Both the position numbers and the translations under genes were made by a program. From NCBI GenBank assembly GCA_020633335.1, contig JACKDU010000001.1, positions 930,001 to 994,000 of the forward strand: DNA of 64,000 bases, written 5' to 3'. This DNA comes from Myxococcales bacterium (GTDB lineage Bacteria > Myxococcota_A > Polyangia > Nannocystales > Nannocystaceae). Of this stretch, positions 52,627 to 60,566 are shown piece after piece. The first letter of the stretch is position 1. The number at the start of each line of letters is the position of its first letter. The notes under the pieces are model-generated. The model did not search any database. It saw only the letters and a list, made by a program, of their open reading frames with translations, and was not told the origin of the DNA.

Positions 52627-52941
52627 CTACCAGTCGTCGCCGAGGCCGCTCTGGCAGACGCTCTCGACGCACAGGCAGGCCTCGTCGTCGGGCCAGCGGC
52701 GCTCGAGCGCCTCGGAGCAGCCGATCTGGACGAAGGCGAGCTCGGCGTTCACGTGGGCGCAGGCGACGTAGTCGGTGCACGCGTTGCCCTGGAAGACGCA
52801 CTCGTCGTCGCTCGCGCAGGGCGGGCAGAGCTCGGGATCGTCGACGCAGGGGTCGTCGACGCTCGCCTTCTGGAGCCCGCCGCAGGTGATGAGCGGGGCG
52901 ACGAGGGCGAGGGCGAGGAGGGCGGCGGCGGGGCGGCGCAC
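52627..52941 (-). CDS. Small cysteine-rich lipoprotein
   Basis: A 104-residue protein from GTG 52941 (MRRPAAALLALALVAPLITCGG), with lipobox Cys near 20; longer in-frame starts run into the neighbouring gene. The mature part has about eight Cys (PCVDDPELCPPCASDDECVFQGNACTDYVACAHVN..CSEALERRWPDDEACLCVESVCQSG), which suggests disulfide knots. It overlaps no gene. Family unknown. Confidence 0.78.
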   Translation of the reverse strand: MRRPAAALLALALVAPLITCGGLQKASVDDPCVDDPELCPPCASDDECVFQGNACTDYVACAHVNAELAFVQIGCSEALERRWPDDEACLCVESVCQSGLGDDW

Positions 52942-53068
52942 GATGCCGCGAGCATAGCCGATCTGCGGTCGACCTCGGCGTTCGCGGAGGTCGGCGCCGT
53001 GGGAGGAAGGCGACTTCGACGAATCTGCGACACTCGGCGGAGGTGCGTCGCCGCTATCCTCGGGCTCG

Positions 53069-53731
53069 GTGTCCTCCGAGCCCGAGCGGACCTCGTTGAC
53101 CTCGTCGGTGATCCGACCGCGGATGCGCGGGGTCGCCGACATCTTCGCGGCCGCGGCCTCGCTGCCGGCGGGGGTCATGCTGGTCGAGCACGCCCGGCCC
53201 GGCGGCCCGACGATCGCCGCGGCGGTCTACGCCGGGTCGCTCTCGATCCTCCTCTGCGGCTCGGCGCTCTACCACCGCAAGGGCTGGTCGCTGCGGACCG
53301 GCCTCCTGCTGCGGAAGATCGACCACGCCAACATCTACTTCCTGATCGCCGGCTCGGCGACGCCGGTCGCCGCGGCGATCGAGGACGGCTCCGGGCGCGT
53401 CTTGTTGATCGCGATGTGGGTCGCGGCGGCCGCGGGGATCGCCAAGACGCTCCTCTGGTCGCGGGCCCACCGGGCGATCTCGGCGGCGATCTACGTCGGC
53501 ATCGGCGTGATCCCGGTGCCCTTCGTCGGCGCGATCGGCGAGGCGGTCGGCCGCGAGGATCTCCGCTGGCTCGGCCTCGGCGGGGCGCTCTATGTGATCG
53601 GGGCGATCGTCTATGCGCGCAGGTGGCCGAATCCAGATCCCTTTGTGTTCGGGTACCATGAGATCTTTCATCTCTTTGTATTCGCGGCGGCGGCGATTCA
53701 CTTTGTCGTGATCTGGGGGCTGGTGGGCTGA
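53069..53731 (+). CDS. Hemolysin III/PAQR-family membrane protein
   Basis: A 220-residue protein from GTG 53069 (MSSEPERTSLTSSVIRPRMRGVADIF). Seven membrane helices and the three PAQR signature groups are present: SALYHR near residue 70, KIDHANIYFLIAGSATP near 92-108, and GYHEIFHLFVFAAAAIHF near the end. The conserved Ser, His, Asp and the terminal HxxxH form a zinc site, possibly hydrolytic. Called hemolysin III; the actual role is probably in membrane homeostasis (TrhA-like). Confidence 0.93.
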   Translation: MSSEPERTSLTSSVIRPRMRGVADIFAAAASLPAGVMLVEHARPGGPTIAAAVYAGSLSILLCGSALYHRKGWSLRTGLLLRKIDHANIYFLIAGSATPVAAAIEDGSGRVLLIAMWVAAAAGIAKTLLWSRAHRAISAAIYVGIGVIPVPFVGAIGEAVGREDLRWLGLGGALYVIGAIVYARRWPNPDPFVFGYHEIFHLFVFAAAAIHFVVIWGLVG

Positions 53732-53910
53732 GGGCCGGGTGGGCGCCATTGCGCGTCCGCCTGGCGGGCCCTCCCTCGACGAGGTGGTACGCTGGCCAGC
53801 CAGCGACGGCGAGCGCGGCGCGTCGCTCCGCTAGAGGAAGGCCCGGTGGAGATCCGCGTCGGCGTGCCTGCGGCCGAGCGCGTATGGGTTGAGGGGTCGA
53901 CGGCGCTCCG

Positions 53911-55035
53911 CTAGAATCGACAGGACGCGCCGATCGCCGCGCTCTGCCGGCCGCCGCCGACGCCGAAGGAGCAGAGCCCCCACCGCCGCGCGCGTCGCTC
54001 GCGGGCGTGGTGGACGAAGAGCGCGACCGAGGTCACGAGGAGCGCCGGCGCGGCGATCGAAAAGACGACCGACGCCTGACGGGTCGCGCTCGCCTGCGGG
54101 GTCTCGTCGACCGCGCAGCCGCCCTCGGCGCTGAGGTGGCCGCAGAGCGCCTGGTAGCGCTGATCGAGGAGGAGCGCCGAGGCCCCCGCGGCGATCCCGA
54201 GGACGCCGGTGGTGATCGCCGCGATCTTGAGGGGCTCGTAGAGCTTGAAGGCGCGCCGCCAGACCTCGACGTCGGCGGGGTAGCGGACGCTGAGGGCGCG
54301 AAGGGTCGCGCGGAGATCGGCGCGGTCGACCCGGTCGCCGCGGCAGATCATCGCGTCGATGCGTAGCGGCTCCCAGGCGTGGTCAGCGGCGAGGAGGGTC
54401 GGACAGACGAGGTAGGGGCGGTGGAGCTCGACGGCGATGATGAACGCTTGATGGAGGTCGCGGTCGGCCTTGAGCCTGAAGTAGCCGCCGCCGTGGATGG
54501 CCGCGATCCGCCGGTGGATCGTGGCCCGTTGGAGGTAGCGATCGACCGCCTGCAGATCGCCTCGCCGCGTCGGCGACGGGAGCTCGCGGAGGAGGGCGCG
54601 CGTCGCCGCGGCCTGCACCCGCGAGCGGGCCGCGTCGATCTTGGGGTCGTCCGCGAGGCTCGGCGGCAGCGCGAGGTCGAGGGCCGCGCGGGCCCGTCGC
54701 TCGATCTCGTCGCTCGACCGCCGGTCCGCGAGGTGGCGGATCACCGCTGCCCAGACGAGGCGGAGGTGGGCGAGGGCGGCTTCCCGCGCGTCCTCGTCGC
54801 TCGTCGCCTCGGCGATCGCCTGGGCGTTGAGGGCGGCCGCGCCGAGGGTGAGCGCGAGGTCGCGGTGGCGCAGGTCTTCGGCGTGCGCTGCGCAGCAGCG
54901 GGCGCGCGCCATCGCCCCGCGCTGCAGGCCGCAGACCACCTCGCAGCGCTCGATGTACGCCGCGTCGTCGTCGATCGCTACGGGGTCGGCGTTGAGGGCG
55001 AGGGCGAGGTCGAGGGCGAGGGCGAAGGAAATCAT
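53911..55035 (-). CDS. Helical membrane-anchored protein of unknown function
   Basis: A 374-residue protein starting MISFALALDLALALNADPVAIDDD; the longer in-frame extension to 55644 has no coding character beyond the 88-residue gene. The N-terminal portion is helical with Cys pairs (CEVVCGLQRGAMARARCCAAH) and TPR-like spacing (AAALNAQAIAEATSDEDAREAALAHLRLVWAAVI). Two membrane helices close the protein (IAAITTGVLGIAAGASALLL and VVFSIAAPALLVTSVALFVHHAR). It overlaps the small upstream gene by 4 nt. Confidence 0.75.
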   Translation of the reverse strand: MISFALALDLALALNADPVAIDDDAAYIERCEVVCGLQRGAMARARCCAAHAEDLRHRDLALTLGAAALNAQAIAEATSDEDAREAALAHLRLVWAAVIRHLADRRSSDEIERRARAALDLALPPSLADDPKIDAARSRVQAAATRALLRELPSPTRRGDLQAVDRYLQRATIHRRIAAIHGGGYFRLKADRDLHQAFIIAVELHRPYLVCPTLLAADHAWEPLRIDAMICRGDRVDRADLRATLRALSVRYPADVEVWRRAFKLYEPLKIAAITTGVLGIAAGASALLLDQRYQALCGHLSAEGGCAVDETPQASATRQASVVFSIAAPALLVTSVALFVHHARERRARRWGLCSFGVGGGRQSAAIGASCRF

Positions 55036-55298
55036 GGCCCCCACTCGGCAGCGGCCTCCTCGTCGCCGCCCGGGAGGTGATAGCGACCTGGCGCGACCAC
55101 CATGTCGAGGCGAGGCATGAACGTCAACGTGTCCGGCGCGGGCAGGCTCGGGAGGTCGTCGACATGCATCGTCCGCTCCCAGGATAGCGCCAGCGGCCGC
55201 TGGAGGAGCCGGTGATCCAGGCGTAGGTTCGGGACGATGTGCTCGGCAATCGCCGACCGGACGCGCTCCTCCGCGAGCTCGATCGGCTCGAGATCCAC
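55032..55298 (-). CDS. Small hypothetical protein upstream of the membrane protein
   Basis: An 88-residue protein, MDLEPIELAEERVRSAIAEHIVPNLRLDHRLLQRPLALSWERTMHVDDLP.. ending GGDEEAAAEWGP. Its stop overlaps the start of 53911-55035 as ATGA, which is the main support that it is a real gene. It lies divergent to the sigma gene at 55410, 111 nt away. Family unknown. Confidence 0.55.
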   Translation of the reverse strand: MDLEPIELAEERVRSAIAEHIVPNLRLDHRLLQRPLALSWERTMHVDDLPSLPAPDTLTFMPRLDMVVAPGRYHLPGGDEEAAAEWGP

Positions 55299-55409
55299 GA
55301 CCCGGACCCTTCAACTCCGTGGAGATGTGAGCAGGCGCACCTGCGCGTGTTCGCGCATGGCGCTCGTGCGAGTAATTTGCCCCCCTGCTCCCGGTACCAA
55401 GGGACGCCG

Positions 55410-56054
55410 ATGGCTCCGCCAGCGTCCTCCACCTTCCGCGCGCCGCCCCTCGAGGGGAGAGGCGCCGCGTCGGCGTCCACGGGCTCGGTGGGCCCGGCGG
55501 ATCCGGTGGCGGCGGCGCGCGCCGGCGACATGCAGGCGTGGGCGCAGCTCTACCAGGAGAACTTTGATCGGATCTATCGCCGGCTCTGCTACCTGGTCGG
55601 GCGCTCGGCCGACGCCGAGGATCTGACCCACGAGACCTTCGCACGGGCGGTGGTCGGGCTCGCCAGCTTCGACGGGCGCTCGTCGTTCTCGACCTGGCTC
55701 CGCGGGATCGCCACCAACGTCGCCCGCAACTTCCTCCGCGACAAGGACACCCGACGGCGGGCCGAGGAGCGGCTGGCCGAGCTCGCGGCGCTGGCCCCCG
55801 GGGGCGAGGACGGCGACCGCACCCAGCTCCGCCGGGCGCGCACTGAGGCGCTCTACGTCGCGCTCGCGGCGACGCCGGAGCACCTCCGCGAGGCCTTCGT
55901 GCTCTGCGAGGTCGAGGGGCTCTCGATGAGCGAGGCCGCCGCCGAGGCCGGCGTGACGGTGAACAACATGACGGTGCGGGCCTGGCGGGCGCGCCGTCGC
56001 GTGCGGGCGGAGCTCGGGCGGATGGGCTGGCTGCCGGAGGAGGGCGAGGCGTGA
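55410..56054 (+). CDS. ECF RNA polymerase sigma factor
   Basis: A 214-residue protein starting MAPPASSTFRAPPL (ATG 55410); earlier in-frame starts overlap the small minus-strand gene. Region 2: AWAQLYQENFDRIYRRLCYLVGRSADAEDLTHETFARAVVGLASFDGRSSFSTWLRGIATNVARNFLRD. Region 4: EHLREAFVLCEVEGLSMSEAAAEAGVTVNNMTVRAWRARRRVR. The gene stop overlaps the next start (GTGA), so the regulator that follows is probably its anti-sigma. Confidence 0.93.
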   Translation: MAPPASSTFRAPPLEGRGAASASTGSVGPADPVAAARAGDMQAWAQLYQENFDRIYRRLCYLVGRSADAEDLTHETFARAVVGLASFDGRSSFSTWLRGIATNVARNFLRDKDTRRRAEERLAELAALAPGGEDGDRTQLRRARTEALYVALAATPEHLREAFVLCEVEGLSMSEAAAEAGVTVNNMTVRAWRARRRVRAELGRMGWLPEEGEA

Positions 56055-57118
56055 GGCGCCGCGATCCCCTCGACGTCGTCGTCGCCGACGCGCGCGCGGA
56101 GGTGCGAGCGCGGGTCGACGCCGGCGGTCGGGTCCGCGACTTCGCGGCGATGATCGCCCGGGCGCGGGCGCTCGATCCCGCGGCGATCTCCGCGGCCTCG
56201 AGCGCCGAGGCGGCCGGCTACGCGCCGGTCGTCGCCCTCGCGCAGCGCCAGGCGGCGGTTGACGAGGGACCGCCGGAGGTGAGGCCCGCGTCGCGATGGG
56301 CGGCGAGCCAGGGGCGCTGGCTCGGGCGGGTCGCGGCGCTCCTCCTCCTCGGTTTTGGGCTCGCCGGGGCCGTCGAGCTCGCGCGCCGCGAGGCCCAGCC
56401 CTTGCCGGCGGCCGCGCTCCGCCACCACGACGCGGCGCCCTCGGAGCGCGCGACCCTCGGCGGCGTGCGGACGTCGGGGCGCGTCGGCGAGGGGCGGCGC
56501 GGCGGAGGGGGCGGCCCCGGTGGCTCGCCCGCGGCGCTCGCGGTGCCGGAGGACGAGGCGCGCGCGCGCGGGGATGCGGCGAGCGGCGAGAGCGAGGGTC
56601 CGGTCGACGCGGTCGGCGACCATGAGGATCACGACGCTCATGGTGACCTTAACAACAGGTCGAATGAGACAGGAATCAATGAGCATGTAGAGCGCCCGTC
56701 GACGGGCACCCGCGGCGGCGCAGCCCGGGCGCGCCCGGGCGACGCGAGCGACGCGTCGCCCGAGGTCCCGTGGGTGGCGCTCGATCGGGCGGCGCGCGCG
56801 GCCTGGCAGCGCGGCGACCGCGAGGCGGCGCGGGCCCTCTTCGCGGCGATCGTCGCCTCGGACGCCGAGCCCGCGCAGATCGAGATGGCCTACGGCGATC
56901 TGATGGTGCTCGCCCGCCTCTCGGGCGATCACGACGCGCTCGCGCGGACGCGACGGGCCTACCTCCGACGCTTCCCGCGGGGGATCTACGCCGACGACGC
57001 GCAGGCCGGGCTCTGCCGGGGCGAGGGCGGGGCCTCGTGCTGGCGCGCCTACCTCGATCGCTGGCCGGCGGGCGCGCACGCGATCGAGGCCCGTCGATCG
57101 ATCGGCGAGGGTGAGTAA
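56051..57118 (+). CDS. Putative transmembrane anti-sigma regulator with tetratricopeptide-like C-terminus
   Basis: A 355-residue protein starting at GTG 56051. The N-terminal cytoplasmic ~95 residues have no clear zinc finger. A single membrane helix (RVAALLLLGFGLAGAVELA) is at about 97-115. Then a low-complexity stretch with an odd lower-GC patch (DHEDHDAHGDLNNRSNETGINEH, 56620-56690), then helical repeats VALDRAARAAWQRGDREAARALFAAIVASDAEPAQIEMAYGDLMVLARLSGDHDALARTRRAYLRRFP. Position directly after the sigma gene suggests it controls it, which is inference. Confidence 0.72.
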   Translation: MRRRDPLDVVVADARAEVRARVDAGGRVRDFAAMIARARALDPAAISAASSAEAAGYAPVVALAQRQAAVDEGPPEVRPASRWAASQGRWLGRVAALLLLGFGLAGAVELARREAQPLPAAALRHHDAAPSERATLGGVRTSGRVGEGRRGGGGGPGGSPAALAVPEDEARARGDAASGESEGPVDAVGDHEDHDAHGDLNNRSNETGINEHVERPSTGTRGGAARARPGDASDASPEVPWVALDRAARAAWQRGDREAARALFAAIVASDAEPAQIEMAYGDLMVLARLSGDHDALARTRRAYLRRFPRGIYADDAQAGLCRGEGGASCWRAYLDRWPAGAHAIEARRSIGEGE

Positions 57119-57179
57119 GGAACGGGGGTCGTGACGGTACGAGGGGTGAGGCGGCGGAGAGCCGGCCGGGAGCGACACG

Positions 57180-57497
57180 ATGGTGAGTCTGAGCGAGCTT
57201 TGGTCGAAGATGCAGGTGCTGGCGATCGCGGCGGTGTTGGCCGGCTGCACGGTGGTCAACGTGACCGTCACCGACGGCGACGAGAGCGCGTCCGACGGCG
57301 AGGAGGAGGACGACGCGACCGGCGACGAGGGGTCGACGGAGGACGTATCCTCGGGCCCGTGGACCTCGGGGAACTACGACACGGAGGCGATGCCGGGCAC
57401 GAGCGGCGGGGACACGTGGGGGACGTCGAGCACGAGCGGCGGGGACACGGACCCGACGACCACGAGCGGCGGCATCACCACGAGCACCAGCGGCTGA
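57180..57497 (+). CDS. Small Ser/Thr/Gly-rich lipoprotein
   Basis: A 105-residue protein. MVSLSELWSKMQVLAIAAVLAGCTVV gives a lipobox Cys near 23 (a start at the internal Met11 is possible). The rest is an acidic, then Ser/Gly/Thr linker with repeats SGGDT and TSGG. There is no globular domain, so it may be a tether or a surface coat protein. It sits third in the sigma module. Confidence 0.75.
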   Translation: MVSLSELWSKMQVLAIAAVLAGCTVVNVTVTDGDESASDGEEEDDATGDEGSTEDVSSGPWTSGNYDTEAMPGTSGGDTWGTSSTSGGDTDPTTTSGGITTSTSG

Positions 57498-57555
57498 GTG
57501 ATACTTCGCGACGGGCGGGAGCTCCGCGGGCGCGGCGCGGATCGGCGGGGTGCCG

Positions 57556-58647
57556 ATGAGCGTCGCGTCTGCGCTCCTCGCCCTCGTCGTCGCGGTCGCG
57601 GCCGCGGCCCCCGACGACGCGGCCTCGAGCGCCGGCGTTGCGATCGACGCGATGGCCCTCGCGGTCGACGGGATCGATCGCGGAGCGCTGGTCGCCGCGC
57701 TCGAGCTCCGCGCGCCCGACATTGAGGTGCGGGCGGCGGAGGCCGCCTGCGGCGACGGGTGCGTGGCGGTGGTGGTCTCTCGCGGCGTCGACGCTGCGAT
57801 CACGATCGAGGCGCGGGCGGTCGACGGCCGGGTCTTCACCCGCTCGCTCGGCGCGGTCGCCGAGGGCGAGCGGGCGGTCGCTACCAGCCTTGCGAACCTG
57901 ATCGAGGCGATCGTCGAGGGGCGCGCGCCGCCGAGTGATTCCACGGACCCGACGGCGGACGACGCCGCGACGCCGCCCACCGACGAGCGCGAGGCGTCAC
58001 CGCCAGCGAGCGCGCCGGAGACGGCCACTCCGGCGCCGGAGTCCGCCCCGCGGACGCTTGATGATTCCGGGCCGCCCGCGCCGCGCTTCGAGCTCGGGGT
58101 CACGCTCGGGTTGGCCGCGGCCTTCGGCGTCGGACCGCCGCGGGCGCTCGCGGGGCGGGTCGGCTCGGGCTTCGCCGCCGCCTTCGACGTCCGGGCCGCC
58201 AACGGCGCGCTCGGCCGCGTCGGCCTCCGGGCGCTCGAGGCCCGCGAGAGCGGTCATCGCCTCGAGCGGGTGCGGATCGCCGTCGGCGGCGGCTACTCGC
58301 TCCGTCGCGGGCGCTTTGAGATGCCGGCGATCGCCTCCCTGACGATCGAGCCCTGGTGGGTCGTCGCCCGAGCCGACGGCGCGCGCGCGAGCGGCGGGGC
58401 GCCGCTCCTCGGCGGGGCGCTCAGCCTCGCCCCCGGCGTCGGCGCGGCCCTCGGGCCCGACCTGCGGGTCCGCGTCGGCCTCCGCCTCGAGGGGGCGGTG
58501 AGCGTCTATGCGGCCGACGGCGGGGTGGTCCAGGCGACCGACGCGGGCGGCGAGCCGCTCTTTCGCCTGGGGGGCGGCGAGCTCGGGGTGATGGCCGAGC
58601 TCGGCCTCGCGTGGGGGCGTGCGCGGAGCGGGCGGGGCGCTCGCTAG
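57556..58647 (+). CDS. Secreted protein with beta-barrel-like C-terminal domain
   Basis: A 363-residue protein starting ATG 57556 (MSVASALLALVVAVAAAA signal). Residues 20-120 form an alpha/beta domain (VAIDAMALAVDGIDRGALVAALELRAPDIEVRAAEAACGDGCVAVVVSRG..). A Pro/Ala/Thr linker (130-175) follows, and residues 178-363 are strand-rich (FELGVTLGLAAAFGVGPPRALAGRVGSGFAAAFDV.., ending GVMAELGLAWGRARSG), as in outer-membrane barrels. It closes the sigma/regulator/lipoprotein set, similar in plan to the caspase operon at 10.5 kb. Confidence 0.75.
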   Translation: MSVASALLALVVAVAAAAPDDAASSAGVAIDAMALAVDGIDRGALVAALELRAPDIEVRAAEAACGDGCVAVVVSRGVDAAITIEARAVDGRVFTRSLGAVAEGERAVATSLANLIEAIVEGRAPPSDSTDPTADDAATPPTDEREASPPASAPETATPAPESAPRTLDDSGPPAPRFELGVTLGLAAAFGVGPPRALAGRVGSGFAAAFDVRAANGALGRVGLRALEARESGHRLERVRIAVGGGYSLRRGRFEMPAIASLTIEPWWVVARADGARASGGAPLLGGALSLAPGVGAALGPDLRVRVGLRLEGAVSVYAADGGVVQATDAGGEPLFRLGGGELGVMAELGLAWGRARSGRGAR

Positions 58648-58839
58648 CGCGGCGGAGAATCGTGATTGGTCGGATTGTCGCGTTGTCGGTCGGTGACGAC
58701 GCGTCGATCGGAGCCGCGTCGACGAGGCGCCCTTGCGTGAGAATGGCGCGAGAATGGACCGACGCGTGAGGGGGCGTGTGCGGGCCCGCGGGGCGCCGCG
58801 CCCTTGCGCGTGGGCGGGGCCCGTGATAGCTGGATAGAG

Positions 58840-58932
58840 ATGTTCGGCCTCGGCCACGCCTGCCTGACCACGACCACCACCCGGGGGACTACCCCCTCGG
58901 GCGGGTGGTCGCGTGATCGCGGGCGCGGGTAG
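58840..58932 (+). CDS. Threonine-rich leader peptide of the ThrRS gene
   Basis: A 30-codon ORF from ATG 58840 to TAG 58930-58932. It begins MFGLGHACL, then five Thr codons in a row (58867-58881), then Arg-Gly and two more Thr codons (58888-58893). Seven of 30 residues are Thr. It lies just upstream of a terminator hairpin and the ThrRS gene. This is the classic layout of amino-acid attenuation: when threonyl-tRNA is scarce, ribosomes stall on the Thr run and the terminator cannot form. GGATAGAG upstream could serve as ribosome site. Confidence 0.8.
   Translation: MFGLGHACLTTTTTRGTTPSGGWSRDRGRG
58876..58909 (+). promoter_or_regulatory. Hairpin overlapping the Thr codon run (pause/antiterminator candidate)
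   Basis: The 8-bp stem ACCACCCG (58876-58883) / CGGGTGGT (58902-58909), with an alternative inner stem GGGGG-ACTA-CCCCC (58883-58887 with 58892-58896). Its left arm lies in the Thr codons, so ribosome position would change its folding. Confidence 0.6.
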
Positions 58933-58951
58933 AACCGAGCGCCCTGGCGAT

Positions 58952-58996
58952 CGAAGCGACGGCCCGCCCCCCGCGGGACCGTCGCTTCGTCGTTTT
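58952..58996 (+). terminator. Attenuator terminator upstream of ThrRS
   Basis: Perfect 11-bp arms CGAAGCGACGG (58952-58962) and CCGTCGCTTCG (58979-58989), 16-nt loop, followed by TCGTTTT. It lies between the leader ORF and the ThrRS start, as expected for an attenuator. Confidence 0.8.
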
Positions 58997-59015
58997 CGAA
59001 TTCGAAGGAGCCGAC

Positions 59016-60476
59016 GTGCCCCCGCGGGATCGCGCCCGAGCCTCGCCGCCTGGCGACCGAGCGGATCAACGACGAGAGACGCAGGAGAGCACGATCATGG
59101 AATCGCAACACCACGAGAAATCATCACATGCCAATCACGAGGAGCGCCGCGCGTCGCTGGCGGGCGAGCTGGAGGCCGCCGCGAGCCCGATCGCGCGTGA
59201 GGCCGGCGATCCGAGCCTGCCCGGAGGACCCCGGCGCGCGGACCCGGAGGTCGACGCGGAGGCCGACGCGCCCGCGGCCGACGAGCAAGCGGCCCTCGAT
59301 CACCGGCAGATCGGCCGCCGCCTCGATCTCTTCCACCAGCGCGAGGAGGCGCCCGGGATGGTCTTCTGGCACCCGGCCGGCTTCGACCTCTTCGAGCGCC
59401 TGGTCGCCGCGGCCCGCCGGGTGCTGCGGGCGCAGGGCTACCGCGAGGTGCGGACGCCCCAGCTCCTGCGCGCGCCGGTCTGGGAGGCGAGCGGCCACGC
59501 TCGCCACTTCGCCGACGGGATGATCCACGCCGCCGGCGAGGGCCCGCGGGAGTCGCTCAAGCCGGTGAGCTGCCCGGGTCACCTCTACATCGCCCACCAG
59601 CGCGCGCCCTCCTACCGCGACCTGCCGCTGCGCTACGCCGAGTTCGGGGTGGTCCATCGCAACGAGCTCTCGGGCGCGCTTCAGGGGCTCCTCCGCCTCC
59701 GCCAATTCACGCAGGACGACGGCCACATCCTCTGCGCCGACGTCGACGCGGCGCGGCGCGAGGCGATCCGCTTCTGCGCGGCCCTGCCGGCCTTCTACCG
59801 CGCCTTCGGCTTCGACGCCCTCGAGGTCGCCCTGGCGACGCGGCCGGCGGATCGCGCCGGCGACGACGCCTCGTGGGACCAGGCCGAGGGGGCGCTCCGG
59901 GGCGCGCTCGATGAGCTCGGGGTCGACCACGCGATCGTCCCCGGCGGCGGCGCCTTCTACGGCCCGAAGATCGAGTACACGCTCCGCGATCGCCAGGGTC
60001 GCGGCTGGCAGTGCGGGACGATCCAGTTCGATCTCGTGATGCCGCGCCGCTTCGACGTCGCCTACGTCGACGCCGAGGGCGAGCGACGCCCGCCGGTGAT
60101 GCTCCACCGCGCGCTCTTCGGCAGCGTCGAGCGCTTCCTCGCGGTCCTCCTCGAGCACCACGGCGTCGACCTCCCGCTCTGGCTCGCGCCCGTGCAGGCG
60201 TGGATCCTGCCGGTCAGCGAGGCCCAGGCCGGCGCCGCCGAGGCGCTCGCGGCGGAGCTGCAGGGGCGCGGCGTCCGGGCCGAGGCCCGGGTCGACGGCA
60301 CGCTCGGCCGCCGCGTCGCCCTCGCGCGGGCGCGCGGCGTGCCGCGGCTATGGGTCGTCGGCCGGCGCGAGCTCGCCGAGGGGCGGGTCGCCGTGCGTGA
60401 GCGCGGCGGGGAGCCGGTGTCGCGGGATCGGGAAGACGCGATCGCCGGGCTGGTGGCGGAGTGCGCGGCGCCCTGA
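59016..60476 (+). CDS. thrS: Threonyl-tRNA synthetase paralogue lacking TGS and editing domains
   Basis: A 486-residue protein (GTG 59016 with AAGGAG five bases before; ATG 59097 with AGGAG is an alternative). The first ~90 residues are charged, low-complexity and His-bearing, with no TGS or editing domain. The class II catalytic core follows from QIGRRLDLFHQREEAPGMVFWHPAG (about 98-122). Zinc ligands Cys186 (VSCPGH), His237 (FTQDDGH) and His364 (VMLHRALFGS) are all present, with motif 2 VVHRNELSG and motif 3 HRALFGSVERF. The anticodon-binding domain is at about 390-486. It should charge tRNA-Thr but lacks the site that clears Ser-tRNA-Thr, so it is likely a second, induced ThrRS. Confidence 0.9.
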   Translation: MPPRDRARASPPGDRADQRRETQESTIMESQHHEKSSHANHEERRASLAGELEAAASPIAREAGDPSLPGGPRRADPEVDAEADAPAADEQAALDHRQIGRRLDLFHQREEAPGMVFWHPAGFDLFERLVAAARRVLRAQGYREVRTPQLLRAPVWEASGHARHFADGMIHAAGEGPRESLKPVSCPGHLYIAHQRAPSYRDLPLRYAEFGVVHRNELSGALQGLLRLRQFTQDDGHILCADVDAARREAIRFCAALPAFYRAFGFDALEVALATRPADRAGDDASWDQAEGALRGALDELGVDHAIVPGGGAFYGPKIEYTLRDRQGRGWQCGTIQFDLVMPRRFDVAYVDAEGERRPPVMLHRALFGSVERFLAVLLEHHGVDLPLWLAPVQAWILPVSEAQAGAAEALAAELQGRGVRAEARVDGTLGRRVALARARGVPRLWVVGRRELAEGRVAVRERGGEPVSRDREDAIAGLVAECAAP

Positions 60477-60566
60477 GGTGGCTCGTCCGCTCGTCCGCGG
60501 CGTGGTGCTCCTGCGAATCGTCGGAGCGGCGCGCCGCGGGCGGGCGGGGATCGATGGTGGGGGGGA

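Noticed and set aside
58800..59016. T-box riboswitch before ThrRS
   Set aside because: No T-box (AGGGUGG-like) or specifier loop architecture; the Thr-rich ORF plus terminator explains the region better.
60477..60566. Strong terminator after ThrRS
   Set aside because: Only an 8-bp GC stem with a long loop is visible, not enough to call.
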